Assembly: GCA_017445585.1 (NCBI GenBank)
Contig: JAFSTX010000033.1
Coordinates: 16,686-80,685 of the forward strand
DNA: 64,000 bases
Direction: 5' to 3'
Source of the DNA: Lachnospiraceae bacterium
GTDB taxonomy: Bacteria > Bacillota > Clostridia > Lachnospirales > Lachnospiraceae
Shown one piece after another: positions 16,605 through 26,320 of this stretch. The notes beneath the pieces are model-generated. The model made no database searches. It was not told the DNA's origin and saw only the letters and a program-made list of their open reading frames with translations. Both the position numbers and the translations under genes were made by a program. The first letter of the stretch is position 1, and every line of letters begins with the position of its first letter.

Positions 16605-17081
16605 ATGAGAACAATAGTAATACCAAGTGACCGGAACCCCTACGAGATAGAGATCGACGGTGTGAAGTACAGCTACCCGGCTGGGTCCACGCAGGACGTA
16701 CCCGACGAGGTGGCAGAGCTGATAGAGCATAACCAGTATAACCACAAGGACCCCAACGCAGGAGAGACACCTGCAGTCAGGATTACCAGGGAGATCGCAG
16801 AGCTGCGGGAGGAGATCGCAGAGCTTAAGACGCAGATTATCCCCGTAGTCTCTTTTAACGTGGAGGAAGGCGCAGTGACTGGCAGCCATACTCCCGCCGA
16901 GGTCAAGGCATATATAGACAGCGGCAGAGACGTGATCGCGCTGATTAAGTGCGACAGCGGAAACTCGGAGGCTAACTTTGTTACAGTAAACGACGTATAC
17001 GGGCTAATCGTCGTGCCTAATAACACCGTAATCGGTAATATGATCTTTGAATCCCAGGATGGATGGGGACTTGAAGTGTAA
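16605..17081 (+). CDS. Phage protein of unknown function between terminase subunits
   Basis: A 158-residue protein with a beta-rich start (IVIPSDRNPYEIEIDGVKYSYPAG), a central coiled coil of three heptads (ITREIAELREEIAELKTQI, residues 67-86) and a beta-rich end. The coiled coil suggests trimerisation, so it could be a small virion accessory protein. AAGGAGG precedes ATG 16605. No family recognised. Confidence 0.6.
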   Translation: MRTIVIPSDRNPYEIEIDGVKYSYPAGSTQDVPDEVAELIEHNQYNHKDPNAGETPAVRITREIAELREEIAELKTQIIPVVSFNVEEGAVTGSHTPAEVKAYIDSGRDVIALIKCDSGNSEANFVTVNDVYGLIVVPNNTVIGNMIFESQDGWGLEV

Positions 17082-17086
17082 AACCC

Positions 17087-18505
17087 ATGCCCACACTTAG
17101 AATACAGCCTCCGAACCCCAAACAGCAATCATTCCTCCTTGCTTCCGCCAAATATGTGGGCTTTGGCGGGGCAAGAGGCGGGGGTAAGTCCTGGAGCGTG
17201 CGAACCAAGGCCAAGCTGCTGGCAGTGCAGTATCCCGGGATCAAGATACTGATAGTCAGACGTACGTATCCGGAGCTGACAAGTAACCATATCAGGATAC
17301 TGCGGACGGAGCTTCTGGGTATAGCAAAGTACCAGGACCGGGATAAGCTCCTGACATTCAGTAACGGATCGACCATCAGCTTTTCCTATTGCGCCAACGA
17401 CGGAGACCTTGACCGGCTGCAGGGGCAGGAATATGACGTGATCTTCCTGGATGAGGCAACGCAGCTATCAGAATACCAGATGAAGGTCATAACGGCCTGT
17501 GTGCGCGGCACGAACGATTATCCGAAGAGAATTTACTTTACTTGCAACCCCGGAGGGCAGGGGCATCAATACATCAAGCGCATCTTCATAGACCGTAATT
17601 ACGAGGAAGGCGAAGATCCGGATGAATACGAGTTCATACAGTCGCTGGTAACGGACAACGCAGCACTGATGGAAAAAGACCCGGACTACAAGAAGCAGCT
17701 TGAAGCCCTGCCACCGAAACTGAGGGACGCATGGCGGTATGGCCTCTGGGACGTATACGAAGGACAGTTCTTTGAAGAGTTCCAGGACAAGCCGGAGCAT
17801 TACCAGGATCGCAAATGGACGCACGTTATTGATCCGTTTGAGATCCCGCAGGACTGGACGATATACAGATCATTTGACTGGGGCTATAAAAGGCCATTCT
17901 CCTGCGGCTGGTGGGCTGTGGATCATGAGGGAGTCATATACAGGATCCTTGAATTATACGGTTGCACCAGAACGCCTGACGAGGGAGTCAAATGGTTCCC
18001 GGGCAAAGTTTTTCAGGAGATACACAGGATAGAGACTGAGCACAGATGGCTCAAGGGAAAGAACATTATCGGCGTGGCCGACCCGGCAATATGGGATGCA
18101 GAGACCGGCGAGAGTATAGCAGAGACCGCTGCAAAAAACTATGTGCTGTTCCATAAGGCAGACAACGAAAGGCTTTCAGGGTGGATGCAGGTGCATTACC
18201 GCATGGCTTTTGACGACAACGGATACCCGATGATGTATGTGTTCTCGAACTGTAAGGCGTTCATCCGGACCATACCGCTGCAGATGTACGACGAACATAA
18301 ACCGGAGGATATGGACTCTACGCTGGAAGATCACGTGGCAGACGAAGTGCGGTACATGTGCATGGACAGGCCGATAAAACCGTCGTTGAAATCAGCCCCG
18401 GATCATTACGCGGAAACGCCAATGGCACAGTATTTGAATATCCCAAAGGACGATCTCGTGAGCGCGAAGAAGAAATCAAAGACAGAGGTTATACGACATG
18501 GATAG
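17087..18505 (+). CDS. Terminase large subunit
   Basis: A 472-residue packaging motor with an N-terminal ATPase and C-terminal nuclease. Walker A is GGARGGGKS (about residues 25-33), Walker B VIFLDEA is near residue 123, and the coupling motif is around YFTCNPGGQGH. The nuclease part contains the acidic residues in YRSFDWGYKR and IGVADPAIWD. It cuts phage concatemers and drives DNA into the capsid through the portal. It overlaps the portal gene by eight bases. The ribosome site is weak. The frame is complete with no missing motor residue. Confidence 0.93.
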   Translation: MPTLRIQPPNPKQQSFLLASAKYVGFGGARGGGKSWSVRTKAKLLAVQYPGIKILIVRRTYPELTSNHIRILRTELLGIAKYQDRDKLLTFSNGSTISFSYCANDGDLDRLQGQEYDVIFLDEATQLSEYQMKVITACVRGTNDYPKRIYFTCNPGGQGHQYIKRIFIDRNYEEGEDPDEYEFIQSLVTDNAALMEKDPDYKKQLEALPPKLRDAWRYGLWDVYEGQFFEEFQDKPEHYQDRKWTHVIDPFEIPQDWTIYRSFDWGYKRPFSCGWWAVDHEGVIYRILELYGCTRTPDEGVKWFPGKVFQEIHRIETEHRWLKGKNIIGVADPAIWDAETGESIAETAAKNYVLFHKADNERLSGWMQVHYRMAFDDNGYPMMYVFSNCKAFIRTIPLQMYDEHKPEDMDSTLEDHVADEVRYMCMDRPIKPSLKSAPDHYAETPMAQYLNIPKDDLVSAKKKSKTEVIRHG

Positions 18506-20399
18506 ACTCAGGACAAATGAAGAATACATACCTACTGGGGATACAGACGTTAACAGCGCACCGCAGGACGCTTTTGTCGCTTTGGCTGCGCCTATAGGCA
18601 AAGAAGCGGTGCTAAAGGCGAGTCAAATCCTGCTGAGGTACAAACAGGACAAGGCTAATCTGGATAACCGCATCGTTGAAAATGAGCGGTGGTACCGTCT
18701 GAGGCATTGGAGCGTGATGGAGCAGACCAACAAGGACCAGGTCGAGCCTACGTCTGCATGGCTGTTTAACTCGCTGGCCAATAAGCACGCGGACATGATG
18801 GATAATTACCCCTCCCCCAACGTGCTGCCGCGAGAGGAAGGCGACAAGGCCGAGGCCAAAAAGCTTACATCAATCCTTCCGGTAGTGTTGGAGCAGAACG
18901 ATTTTGAGGAGGTCTACGACCAGGTAGGCTCCTATAAGCTCCGGTCCGGTACCGGTGTCTACGGAATATTCTGGGACTCGGACAAACTAAACGGGCTGGG
19001 CGACATATCTATCCGCAAGGTGGATGTGCTCAATCTGTTCTGGGAGAGCGGCATAACGGACATCCAGGCATCACGTAACGTGTTCCATGTGGAGCTTTGC
19101 GACAATGACATCCTGCTCTCACAGTATCCGCAGACCAAGGACAGGCTGTCCACTCCCACCATACAGACGGTTAGATATTTCTATGATGACAACGTAGACA
19201 CTACGGAAAAGTCGGCCGTAATTGACTGGTACTACAAAAAGCGTGTCAACGGACGCACGGTGCTGCACTACTGCAAGTACGTTAATGACGTGGTTTTGTA
19301 CGCCTCGGAAAACGATCCCAAGTATGCCGAAAGAGGCTTTTACGATCATGGGCTGTACCCCTTCGTATTTGACGTGCTGTTCCAGGTAGAGGGTATGCCT
19401 GCCGGATTCGGCTACGTGGACGTAGCTAAATCAACACAGGAGTACATAGACCGCTGCAACAAGGCAATCATGCAGAATACCCTGGCTAATGCTAAGCCCA
19501 GGTATTTCGTGCCTAATGATTCCTCGGTCAATGAGGAAGAATTTGCCGATACGACCAAGAGCTTTGTCCATGTGCAGGGTCAGATTGACGACCGGATCAA
19601 GCCTATAGATACTGCGCCACTGCCGGGGATTTTCGTCGAAGTGCTTAACTCCAAAATCGAGGAGCTGAAAGAGACGACCGGAAACAGAGACGTATCTACC
19701 GGAGGCACCGCTTCCGGAGTGACCGCTGCAGCAGCCATAGCAGCCATGCAGGAGGCAGGCAGCAAGCTGTCCAGGGACGCGAATAAATCAGCCTACCGAG
19801 CATACAGACGCATTTGTCTGATGGTTATAGAGCTGATACGTCAGTTCTACGACACGGTCCGGTGCTTCCGGATCATGGGCGACCAGAACGCGGAGGAGTT
19901 CGTCATGTACTCCAACGCGGGCATTGCTCCGCAGCCGCAGGGTACGGACTTCGGCGTGGATATGGGCATGAGGATCCCGCTGTTTGATATCCAGGTAACT
20001 GCGCAGAAGGCTTCTCCGTACTCGCAGATGGCACAGAACGAGATGGCGATACAGTTCTACCAGATGGGCTTCTTCAATCCTCAGATGGCTGACCAGGCTC
20101 TGGCGTGCCTTGAAATGATGGATTTCGACCGCAAGAGCAGTGTTATGCAGATCATACAGCGCAACGGGACCATGTATCAGCAGTTAATGATGATGCAGCA
20201 GCAGATGATGGCTCTCGGGCAGATGGTTGACCAGGCACACGGCAACAACGAGATAACGCAGGGGCTTATGGCTCAGTTCGGGATGGCGGCTCCTCCTATG
20301 CCACAAGGCGGCGCGCAGGGGCTTCCTGCAGACACACAGGAGTCGTCCGTAACAAGCAAGGCCAGACAGAGGGCCGCAGATTCCACAGCACCGAGGTAA
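18498..20399 (+). CDS. Portal protein
   Basis: A 633-residue portal, which forms the ring at the capsid vertex for DNA entry and tail attachment. The order after large terminase, the length, the N-terminal region (WYRLRHW, WLFNSLANKHADMMDN) and a long helical, Gln/Met-rich C-terminus support it. The segment TTGNRDVSTGGTASGVTAAAAIAAMQE fits the conserved portal region before the tunnel helix, and SKLSRDANKSAYRAYRRI follows. The tail of about 80 residues is low complexity. The start overlaps terL. Confidence 0.88.
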   Translation: MDRLRTNEEYIPTGDTDVNSAPQDAFVALAAPIGKEAVLKASQILLRYKQDKANLDNRIVENERWYRLRHWSVMEQTNKDQVEPTSAWLFNSLANKHADMMDNYPSPNVLPREEGDKAEAKKLTSILPVVLEQNDFEEVYDQVGSYKLRSGTGVYGIFWDSDKLNGLGDISIRKVDVLNLFWESGITDIQASRNVFHVELCDNDILLSQYPQTKDRLSTPTIQTVRYFYDDNVDTTEKSAVIDWYYKKRVNGRTVLHYCKYVNDVVLYASENDPKYAERGFYDHGLYPFVFDVLFQVEGMPAGFGYVDVAKSTQEYIDRCNKAIMQNTLANAKPRYFVPNDSSVNEEEFADTTKSFVHVQGQIDDRIKPIDTAPLPGIFVEVLNSKIEELKETTGNRDVSTGGTASGVTAAAAIAAMQEAGSKLSRDANKSAYRAYRRICLMVIELIRQFYDTVRCFRIMGDQNAEEFVMYSNAGIAPQPQGTDFGVDMGMRIPLFDIQVTAQKASPYSQMAQNEMAIQFYQMGFFNPQMADQALACLEMMDFDRKSSVMQIIQRNGTMYQQLMMMQQQMMALGQMVDQAHGNNEITQGLMAQFGMAAPPMPQGGAQGLPADTQESSVTSKARQRAADSTAPR

Positions 20400-20403
20400 T
20401 GAC

Positions 20404-20754
20404 ATGATAGCAGTAACCATAGGACAGAACGGTCAAGGCAACAGCTTCATCTTCATGCTGAAAGGGCATGCGCGTAAAGACGTGTGCTGCGCGGCAACAT
20501 CATACGCATACCTGGCAGCACAGTGCGTCAAGGATATGTACAACAAGGGCCAGCTCCGCAAGAAGCCGTCAATGCGGCTTAAGGAGGGAGACATCATTAT
20601 TGTGGCAAAGCCCGCAAAGCAGGCCATAGCAGATGCGCTGCATCTGTTTCTCATAATCCGTACCGGGATAAGACTCTTAGAGCATAACTACCCGGAGGAA
20701 ATATTCTTATCTATCCCGGAGAAATCCGAACATATAGAGGAGTCGTCCACCTGA
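20404..20754 (+). CDS. Prp-like cysteine protease, probable prohead maturation protease
   Basis: A 116-residue protein of the Prp/YsxB (DUF464) fold. Host Prp removes the N-terminal extension of ribosomal protein L27 in Firmicutes. The catalytic pair is visible as His22 in LKGHA and Cys29 in DVCCAATS; the loop between them is about five residues shorter than usual. It sits between portal and scaffold, the slot of a prohead protease. Scaffold and major capsid protein both begin with LKI(R/H)SLYLL(E/D)GE, which resembles the L27 tag by pattern, so they are the likely substrates. In staphylococcal phage 80-alpha the host Prp cleaves capsid and scaffold at such tags; here the phage carries its own enzyme. 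Confidence 0.8.
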   Translation: MIAVTIGQNGQGNSFIFMLKGHARKDVCCAATSYAYLAAQCVKDMYNKGQLRKKPSMRLKEGDIIIVAKPAKQAIADALHLFLIIRTGIRLLEHNYPEEIFLSIPEKSEHIEESST

Positions 20755-20801
20755 CGGACAGATTACAGAATCGCCCGCTTCAAGGGCAGAAAGGACAGAA
20801 T

Positions 20802-21734
20802 ATGTCAGACAAAACATTCCTGAAGATCCGCAGTCTCTATCTGCTGGAGGGCGAAGGCCCCTCTGCAGGAGACGGTGGCACCGGATCAGACGGAGCAACA
20901 GGTGTACCCGCTGGCGTTCCCGGCCAGCAGAAGGGAAGCAAAAACCCTCAGCCGGAGGTGTTGTACGGAGTACAGCCACAGGCAGAGACTCCCGGTGGAG
21001 CTTCCAAGGACGGAGGCGAGGATCGCAACGCAACGTTTGAGAACCTTATTAAGGGAGAATATAAGGATCTCTACGACGCCAAGATTCAGAGTACCATTCA
21101 GAAACGCCTCAAATCGACGCAGGAGACGGTAGACAAGTATAACTCGCTTGCACCTACCCTTGAGTTCCTTGCCAAGAGATATGGCGTGGACCCGACAGAT
21201 CAGCAGGCTCTGATACAGGCCATTGAGGACGATGACTCCTATTACGAGGAGGAGGCCATGGAAAAGGGCATGGACGTAAGCCAGCTCAAGGCCGTCCGCA
21301 AGCTGGAGCGCGAGAACGAAACGCTCAAACAGCAGATGCAGCAGGCCCAGATCAAGGAAAATGCTGATCAGATCATGTCCGGCTGGATGCAGGAGGCGCA
21401 GGCCGTTAAACAGATCTATCCTCAGTTTGATCTCCAGACCGAGCTGCAGGATGAGAAGTTCATAGGTCTGTTAAGGTCACACGTGGACGTAAGGACCGCA
21501 TATGAGGTAGTCCATAAGGACGAGATCATAAGCGGAGCAATGCAGTTCGCGGTACAGCAGACCGAGCAGAAGCTCTCCAACAGGATCCGGAGCGGGCAGA
21601 GGCCGGCAGAGAATGGTAATAATTCGCAGTCGTCACCAATCGTTAAGAGCGACGTGTCACAGCTCACCAAGGCAGATCGCGCAAAAGTAGCGCAGATAGT
21701 AGCCAATGGAGGGCGCGTATCATTCAGCAGATAA
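20802..21734 (+). CDS. Scaffold protein
   Basis: A 310-residue acidic, largely helical protein between protease and major capsid protein, the usual position of a scaffold that guides procapsid assembly and then leaves. A Gly-rich linker (residues 15-60) precedes a coiled-coil core (KLERENETLKQQMQQAQ, about residues 168-184). The C-terminus ends in a short basic segment, typical of the capsid-binding end. The first 16 residues share the LKIRSLYLLEGE motif with the capsid protein, which suggests a common processing site or a gene-end duplication. Confidence 0.82.
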   Translation: MSDKTFLKIRSLYLLEGEGPSAGDGGTGSDGATGVPAGVPGQQKGSKNPQPEVLYGVQPQAETPGGASKDGGEDRNATFENLIKGEYKDLYDAKIQSTIQKRLKSTQETVDKYNSLAPTLEFLAKRYGVDPTDQQALIQAIEDDDSYYEEEAMEKGMDVSQLKAVRKLERENETLKQQMQQAQIKENADQIMSGWMQEAQAVKQIYPQFDLQTELQDEKFIGLLRSHVDVRTAYEVVHKDEIISGAMQFAVQQTEQKLSNRIRSGQRPAENGNNSQSSPIVKSDVSQLTKADRAKVAQIVANGGRVSFSR

Positions 21735-21770
21735 TAGATGCGTTCTCCTTGGCAGAAAAGGAGACACATT

Positions 21771-23069
21771 ATGAATGCACTTTTAAAAATCCATAGCCTG
21801 TATCTGCTCGATGGAGAGCAGATCTACCAGCCCCTGAACGTCAACTCCACCCTGTACGAAGGACTGAGTGCCGAGAACAAGACGTTTTATGACATGACCC
21901 TCATTGATGAGGCTGAGCCTAACCTGGTCCATGACCAGTTCGCCCAGAAGCGTCCTATCCCGCGTAACGGCGGCAAGAAGATCGAGTTCAGGAAGTACCT
22001 GCCTTACAAGAAGGCTCTTACGCCTCTTGTTGAGGGCGTGACTCCTATCGGCAATAAGCTGCAGGTGACCACGCTCGAGGCGGAGCTGTCCCAGTATGGC
22101 GACTACACCATCCTGACTGACGTGCTTGATCTCACGGCTATTGACAACAATATCCTTGAGACCACCAAGATCCACGGCAACCAGGCGGGACGTACGCTCG
22201 ATACGATCACTCGTAACGCGATGCAGTCCGGCGGCAACGTATCCTACGCAAGCAAGTGGAACGGCAGCACTGCTACCGCAGTCACCCAGCGTAAGGATCT
22301 GGACAACACCTCTATCCTTAAGGTCCTTGACATCAAGAAGGCCGCGACCAAGCTGAAACTGGCCAATGCCCCCTCGTTCTCAGGGTATTACATTGCCATC
22401 GTCAACCCGGCTGTATCCTTTGATATCATGTCTGATCCTGAATGGGTAGACGCTCACAAGTATGCAGAGCCTGAAAACCTGTATACCGGTGAGATCGGAC
22501 GTATCGCGGGTGTCAGATTCATCGAGTCCACCGAGGCGAAGGTGTTCAGAGGCATCGGGCTTACCAAAGGCTCCCGTACCCTTACCGTTAAGACCGCGGT
22601 AAGTACGGCAAGCACCACTATTCCGGTCAATGAGGTCATTACCGATGATGATGTAACCGCGTTTGCCGCGCGTTCCGCCGCTGACAAGCAGGTATATCTC
22701 GGCGGCACTAAGGTCACTGTAGCCGCGCTTGTGGCCGGTGCTGCAAACTCCGCGAGCATCACCCTTGCCGAGGCTTCGACCGCTTCCGCAAATGCCGTGA
22801 TTGCGCCTTATGGCGGAACCTCCGGCGACCTTGCGGTATTCGGTACCCTGATCTTCGGACGTGACGCATACGGCGTTACCGAGGTCAACGGCGGCGGTCT
22901 GCAGACCATCGTCAAGCAGAAGGGTTCAGGCGGCACTACCGACCCTCTGGATCAGAGATCGTCCGTAGGCTGGAAGGCCATGAAGACCGCAGAGATTCTC
23001 GTCCAGGATTATCTCGTGCGTCTTGAGTCCGTATCTCCGACCTATTCGGAAGATATCGAGGCCAACTAA
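21771..23069 (+). CDS. Major capsid protein, N4-gp56 family
   Basis: A 432-residue HK97-type coat protein of the N4-gp56 family, recognised by FAQKRPIPRNGGKKIEFRKY, the GVTPIGNKLQ segment and the end of the protein (AEILVQDYLVRLESV). A beta-rich insertion at about residues 275-345 (AVSTASTTIPVNEV to SASITLAEAS) looks like an added surface domain. Start ATG 21771 follows AAGGAG; an earlier frame opening at 21738 is not supported. The N-terminal LKIHSLYLLDGE matches the scaffold and is a probable protease site. Confidence 0.9.
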   Translation: MNALLKIHSLYLLDGEQIYQPLNVNSTLYEGLSAENKTFYDMTLIDEAEPNLVHDQFAQKRPIPRNGGKKIEFRKYLPYKKALTPLVEGVTPIGNKLQVTTLEAELSQYGDYTILTDVLDLTAIDNNILETTKIHGNQAGRTLDTITRNAMQSGGNVSYASKWNGSTATAVTQRKDLDNTSILKVLDIKKAATKLKLANAPSFSGYYIAIVNPAVSFDIMSDPEWVDAHKYAEPENLYTGEIGRIAGVRFIESTEAKVFRGIGLTKGSRTLTVKTAVSTASTTIPVNEVITDDDVTAFAARSAADKQVYLGGTKVTVAALVAGAANSASITLAEASTASANAVIAPYGGTSGDLAVFGTLIFGRDAYGVTEVNGGGLQTIVKQKGSGGTTDPLDQRSSVGWKAMKTAEILVQDYLVRLESVSPTYSEDIEAN

Positions 23070-23075
23070 TCATGC

Positions 23076-23105
23076 GGGGAGGCGGAGCCTCCGTCTCCCC
23101 TTTTT
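23076..23105 (+). terminator. Terminator after the capsid gene
   Basis: A GC-rich stem (GGGGAGGCGG with CCGTCTCCCC, one G-T pair) is followed by six T. A terminator straight after the capsid gene can raise capsid mRNA relative to the distal genes. Confidence 0.8.
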
Positions 23106-23124
23106 CAAAAAAGGAGAAAAAGAA

Positions 23125-23349
23125 ATGGCAGCAAGCAAGAAAGAAGCATTGGTTGAGGTTGTTATCCCCAGAACCAGGAAGAACCAGGAAGATACCGTGG
23201 TATGGATCAATAACACACGTTATCAGATCCAGCCGGGTAAAAGGGTCAAGGTCCCCGAGTCCATTGCCGCGGCTCTTGAGGACCGTGACTACATGGTTGA
23301 TTACTGCATGGACTTCGAGGAAGAACTTGCACCTAAGAACTTCGCATAA
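23125..23349 (+). CDS. Small head protein of unknown function
   Basis: A 74-residue protein directly after the capsid gene, preceded by AAGGAG. A basic N-terminus is followed by beta strands (VVWINNTRYQIQPGKRVKVPESIAAALEDRD) and an acidic end. Comparable small proteins after the capsid gene in Clostridia phages are annotated as hypothetical; a head-decoration or connector role is possible. Confidence 0.65.
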   Translation: MAASKKEALVEVVIPRTRKNQEDTVVWINNTRYQIQPGKRVKVPESIAAALEDRDYMVDYCMDFEEELAPKNFA

Positions 23350-23395
23350 GTTTGTAATATGGGGATCGCTCCGGCGGTCCCCACAGGAGGTTATT

Positions 23396-23761
23396 ATGAC
23401 GATTATTGAAGCCATACACGCCATAGATGAACTTAAACCCAACGAGTATACCCAGGGCCAGAAGACCAGATGGCTGTCACAGCTCGACGGGATGATTAAG
23501 CGGGAATTACTGGATCAGTATACCGAAAATGTATCTTTTACGCCTTACAGCGAAGATACGGATCCGGAAACCGTATTGCTCGTAGGCGAGCCGTACGAAG
23601 AGATCTATCTGACGTGGCTTGAGTCCAAGATAGACTACCACAATTCAGAGATAAACAAATACAACAACTCCGCCCTGAGATTCAACGATATCTTTGAGGC
23701 GTACAAGAAAGACTATAACCGCACTCACGTTCATAGGGGTGCCAGGATGATATATTACTAA
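23396..23761 (+). CDS. Putative head-tail connector protein
   Basis: A 121-residue helical protein (AIDELKPNEYTQGQKTRWLSQLDGMIKRELL) of the size and position of head-completion adaptors that sit under the portal. AGGAGG precedes ATG 23396. A small hairpin (GGGGATCGC with GCGGTCCCC, 23361-23382) lies just upstream. The function is inferred from order and helical content. Confidence 0.65.
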   Translation: MTIIEAIHAIDELKPNEYTQGQKTRWLSQLDGMIKRELLDQYTENVSFTPYSEDTDPETVLLVGEPYEEIYLTWLESKIDYHNSEINKYNNSALRFNDIFEAYKKDYNRTHVHRGARMIYY

Positions 23762-23770
23762 GGAGTCGCC

Positions 23771-25528
23771 ATGAAGCTGTCACCTCTTCAGGACATAAAT
23801 ATGACGCGTGAGCTGACCGATGCTTTCCTGGGCTACAACCATAACCCCAGACAGGAGAATGGGGAGTGGTTCGATATGGACGGCATCACGGGCGACGCAT
23901 ACCCCATAGCCAGGACAAGAGAAGCATACACCACCATCCCGCAGGACGGCGGTGTATTCGGTTTGTTTGCCGGTGAAGAACTGGTCAGAGTCATTGATGA
24001 TACCGTATACTACGGCAATTCGGAGATATCCGGCACGCTGCCTTCGAGCGAGGAGCAGCAGATAGTTGGCATGGGGGCGTATATATGCCTGTTTCCTGCG
24101 AAGGTGTACTTCAATTACGCAAATCCCGAGGACCCCGCGTACCGCGTCTTAACTTCGCTCGCTGCGCATCATACTGTTCAGCCCACGGTATCCAATCCAA
24201 TAAAGTTTACATATGTCAAGTCCGATATGGAGACTGCGTTTGTACCGGCCTCTGTAAAACCTGACGATCCGGCTGACGGAGATTACTGGATGGACACGGA
24301 AAATAAGGTCCTGAAGCAGTGGTCAAAGACCAGTGCCATGTGGGTATCGGTTCCTTCTTCGTACATTAAGATACACTGCACCGGCATAGGAACCGGTATT
24401 AAGGACTATGACGGCATTCAGATCAAGGGAATAGACCGGCTGTCCGAGGAGGCCACGCAGCAGAAATTCTGGTACGTGAACAAGGCTGACAATGACAATA
24501 TCGTTATTACGTATTTCCTCAGTGATTTAAGTGATATTACCGGGACATCCGATCCGGTAACCATAGACAGGCCCATCCCCGATATGGACTATGTTATCCA
24601 GCTGAACAACCGGCTCTGGGGCTGTTCCTCGGCCCATCATGAAATTTATGCATCGAAGCTGGGCGATCCCAAAAACTGGTACTGCTATCCCGGCATTGCC
24701 TCTGACTCCTACGCGGTGACGGTAGGTACCGAGGGGGAGTTTACCGGCATGGCCGTGTATCTGGGCAAGGTATATGCCTTTAAGGAAAATTACATCCATA
24801 AGGTCTACGGTACCATGCCGTCGAACTTCCAGACGACCGAGACGGCCTGCAAGGGCATAGCCAAAGGCTCTGCGCGGTCTGCAGTGGTAGTGGATGATTA
24901 TCTGTACTACCTCTCCACGGACGGCGTGTGCAGGTTTGACGGCTCCCTTCCTGCGGTCATATCCCAGGATCTGGGCGAGGATAAGCTGAAGGACGGCTGC
25001 GCCACTTTTCTGGGCAAAAAATATTACCTCTTTGCCACAGTCGGGAACGAAGGGCGGCTGTACGTATACAACGCGCGTTACGGCTTCTGGCATATCGAGT
25101 CAAAAAAAGCAGAGCGCACCGTTGCCGTTACCTATAAGGACGAAGTATATACGACCAACACCGGGGATTCGTTTATCGAGAAACTATCCGGAGGGGACTC
25201 CGAAGTCAGGTGGTATCTCGAGACCGGCAAGATCCTCATGACGCTTCCGTCATCCGCGAGACAGTATTCCCTGCACAACAAATATATCTCGTCCATCATG
25301 CTGCGCATGAGAGCAGCGCTGGGGACGCGGGTACAGATATCCATTTCCTATGACGGAAAAACAGAGGAACCCTATAAGCTGATAACCGGAGACGGCAATC
25401 TGAATGTGATAGTAATGAAGTTTGCGCCGCACAGGTGCGATTATATACGGCTTATTCTGGAAGGCACAGGGCAGTTTGAACTGTATTCCATGAGCAAAAC
25501 CATAGAAGTGGGAAGTGAGGTGCGATAA
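23771..25528 (+). CDS. Phage tail structural protein, nozzle-like candidate
   Basis: A 585-residue beta-rich protein following the connector. Its start (LQDINMTRELTDAFLGYNHN) and repeated blade-like segments (GVFGLFAGEELVRVIDDTVYYG; VYLGKVYAFKENYIHKVYG; DDYLYYLSTDGVCRFDG) suggest a beta-propeller. In short-tailed phages a protein like this forms the tail nozzle or tubular protein B. No tape-measure or long-tail tube genes are present, so a podovirus-like tail is the better guess. Confidence 0.65.
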   Translation: MKLSPLQDINMTRELTDAFLGYNHNPRQENGEWFDMDGITGDAYPIARTREAYTTIPQDGGVFGLFAGEELVRVIDDTVYYGNSEISGTLPSSEEQQIVGMGAYICLFPAKVYFNYANPEDPAYRVLTSLAAHHTVQPTVSNPIKFTYVKSDMETAFVPASVKPDDPADGDYWMDTENKVLKQWSKTSAMWVSVPSSYIKIHCTGIGTGIKDYDGIQIKGIDRLSEEATQQKFWYVNKADNDNIVITYFLSDLSDITGTSDPVTIDRPIPDMDYVIQLNNRLWGCSSAHHEIYASKLGDPKNWYCYPGIASDSYAVTVGTEGEFTGMAVYLGKVYAFKENYIHKVYGTMPSNFQTTETACKGIAKGSARSAVVVDDYLYYLSTDGVCRFDGSLPAVISQDLGEDKLKDGCATFLGKKYYLFATVGNEGRLYVYNARYGFWHIESKKAERTVAVTYKDEVYTTNTGDSFIEKLSGGDSEVRWYLETGKILMTLPSSARQYSLHNKYISSIMLRMRAALGTRVQISISYDGKTEEPYKLITGDGNLNVIVMKFAPHRCDYIRLILEGTGQFELYSMSKTIEVGSEVR

Positions 25529-26305
25529 ATGGCTATGTTCCAGGAGGCGATTCCGAGCCTGACGATGAGCGGTACTCCCGAGGAGGAGATCATTAAACTG
25601 AAAAGGTGTATATACAATCTTTGCGAGGAGCTGGATTATACGCTTCGGCCATATGACTCTCAGATCCAGAAGCTCAAAGATACTATCGCGGCACAGCAAA
25701 AGATCATTTCTCAACTCGAAGACGCAGTGCAGCAAAGAGATGAATATAGCTTTGCAAAGCAGATCGGAACCATATATATGCAAGCGGGCATAGGGGTAAA
25801 CGGATTACATTGCGATGCAGATGATACGTCCGGAGGGGTACATACATTTATCAAAGGCTGCCTCGAATGGGACGGAGAAAGCGGGTACGAAATAGATTTA
25901 AGCACAGTAAGATATGGGAATTACATTAACAAATTCATTGTGAAGGGCGGCAAATTAACTCTTAATGAGATCCATCCATCCAATCCGGTAAAGGAGCCAA
26001 CCAATATAGCCAATAGCATTATGGCATATTCGGGCGGGTATTATGAGTTTGGGGATTTTATCGTAGTTCATTTCGTGTTTGACCTGGGTGGTTCGTTTGC
26101 GGCAAATACATCGCAGATTCTATGCACGTTCCCAGAGGCGGACACATTTTCTACGATGGCCTGCGGATATCAGGGATCGACATCCGTACCGGGCAGGTTA
26201 AACGCGAATATCAAGGCAAACGGCGAGCTTTCGTTCTGGCACGAAAACGCAATCACAGGCGGAACATATGCAGTCAACGGCATTTACCATAAGGCGTATA
26301 CATAA
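25529..26305 (+). CDS. Tail appendage or fibre-like protein
   Basis: A 258-residue protein with an N-terminal coiled coil (EEEIIKLKRCIYNLCEEL and IQKLKDTIAAQQKIISQLEDAV, residues 15-70) and a beta-rich C-terminal domain ending in a compact strand pattern, an arrangement typical of trimeric tail appendages. It starts at the base after the previous stop. It may bind the tail through its N-terminus and carbohydrate through its C-terminus, by analogy only. Confidence 0.6.
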   Translation: MAMFQEAIPSLTMSGTPEEEIIKLKRCIYNLCEELDYTLRPYDSQIQKLKDTIAAQQKIISQLEDAVQQRDEYSFAKQIGTIYMQAGIGVNGLHCDADDTSGGVHTFIKGCLEWDGESGYEIDLSTVRYGNYINKFIVKGGKLTLNEIHPSNPVKEPTNIANSIMAYSGGYYEFGDFIVVHFVFDLGGSFAANTSQILCTFPEADTFSTMACGYQGSTSVPGRLNANIKANGELSFWHENAITGGTYAVNGIYHKAYT

Positions 26306-26320
26306 AGGGAGGGTAAAGAC

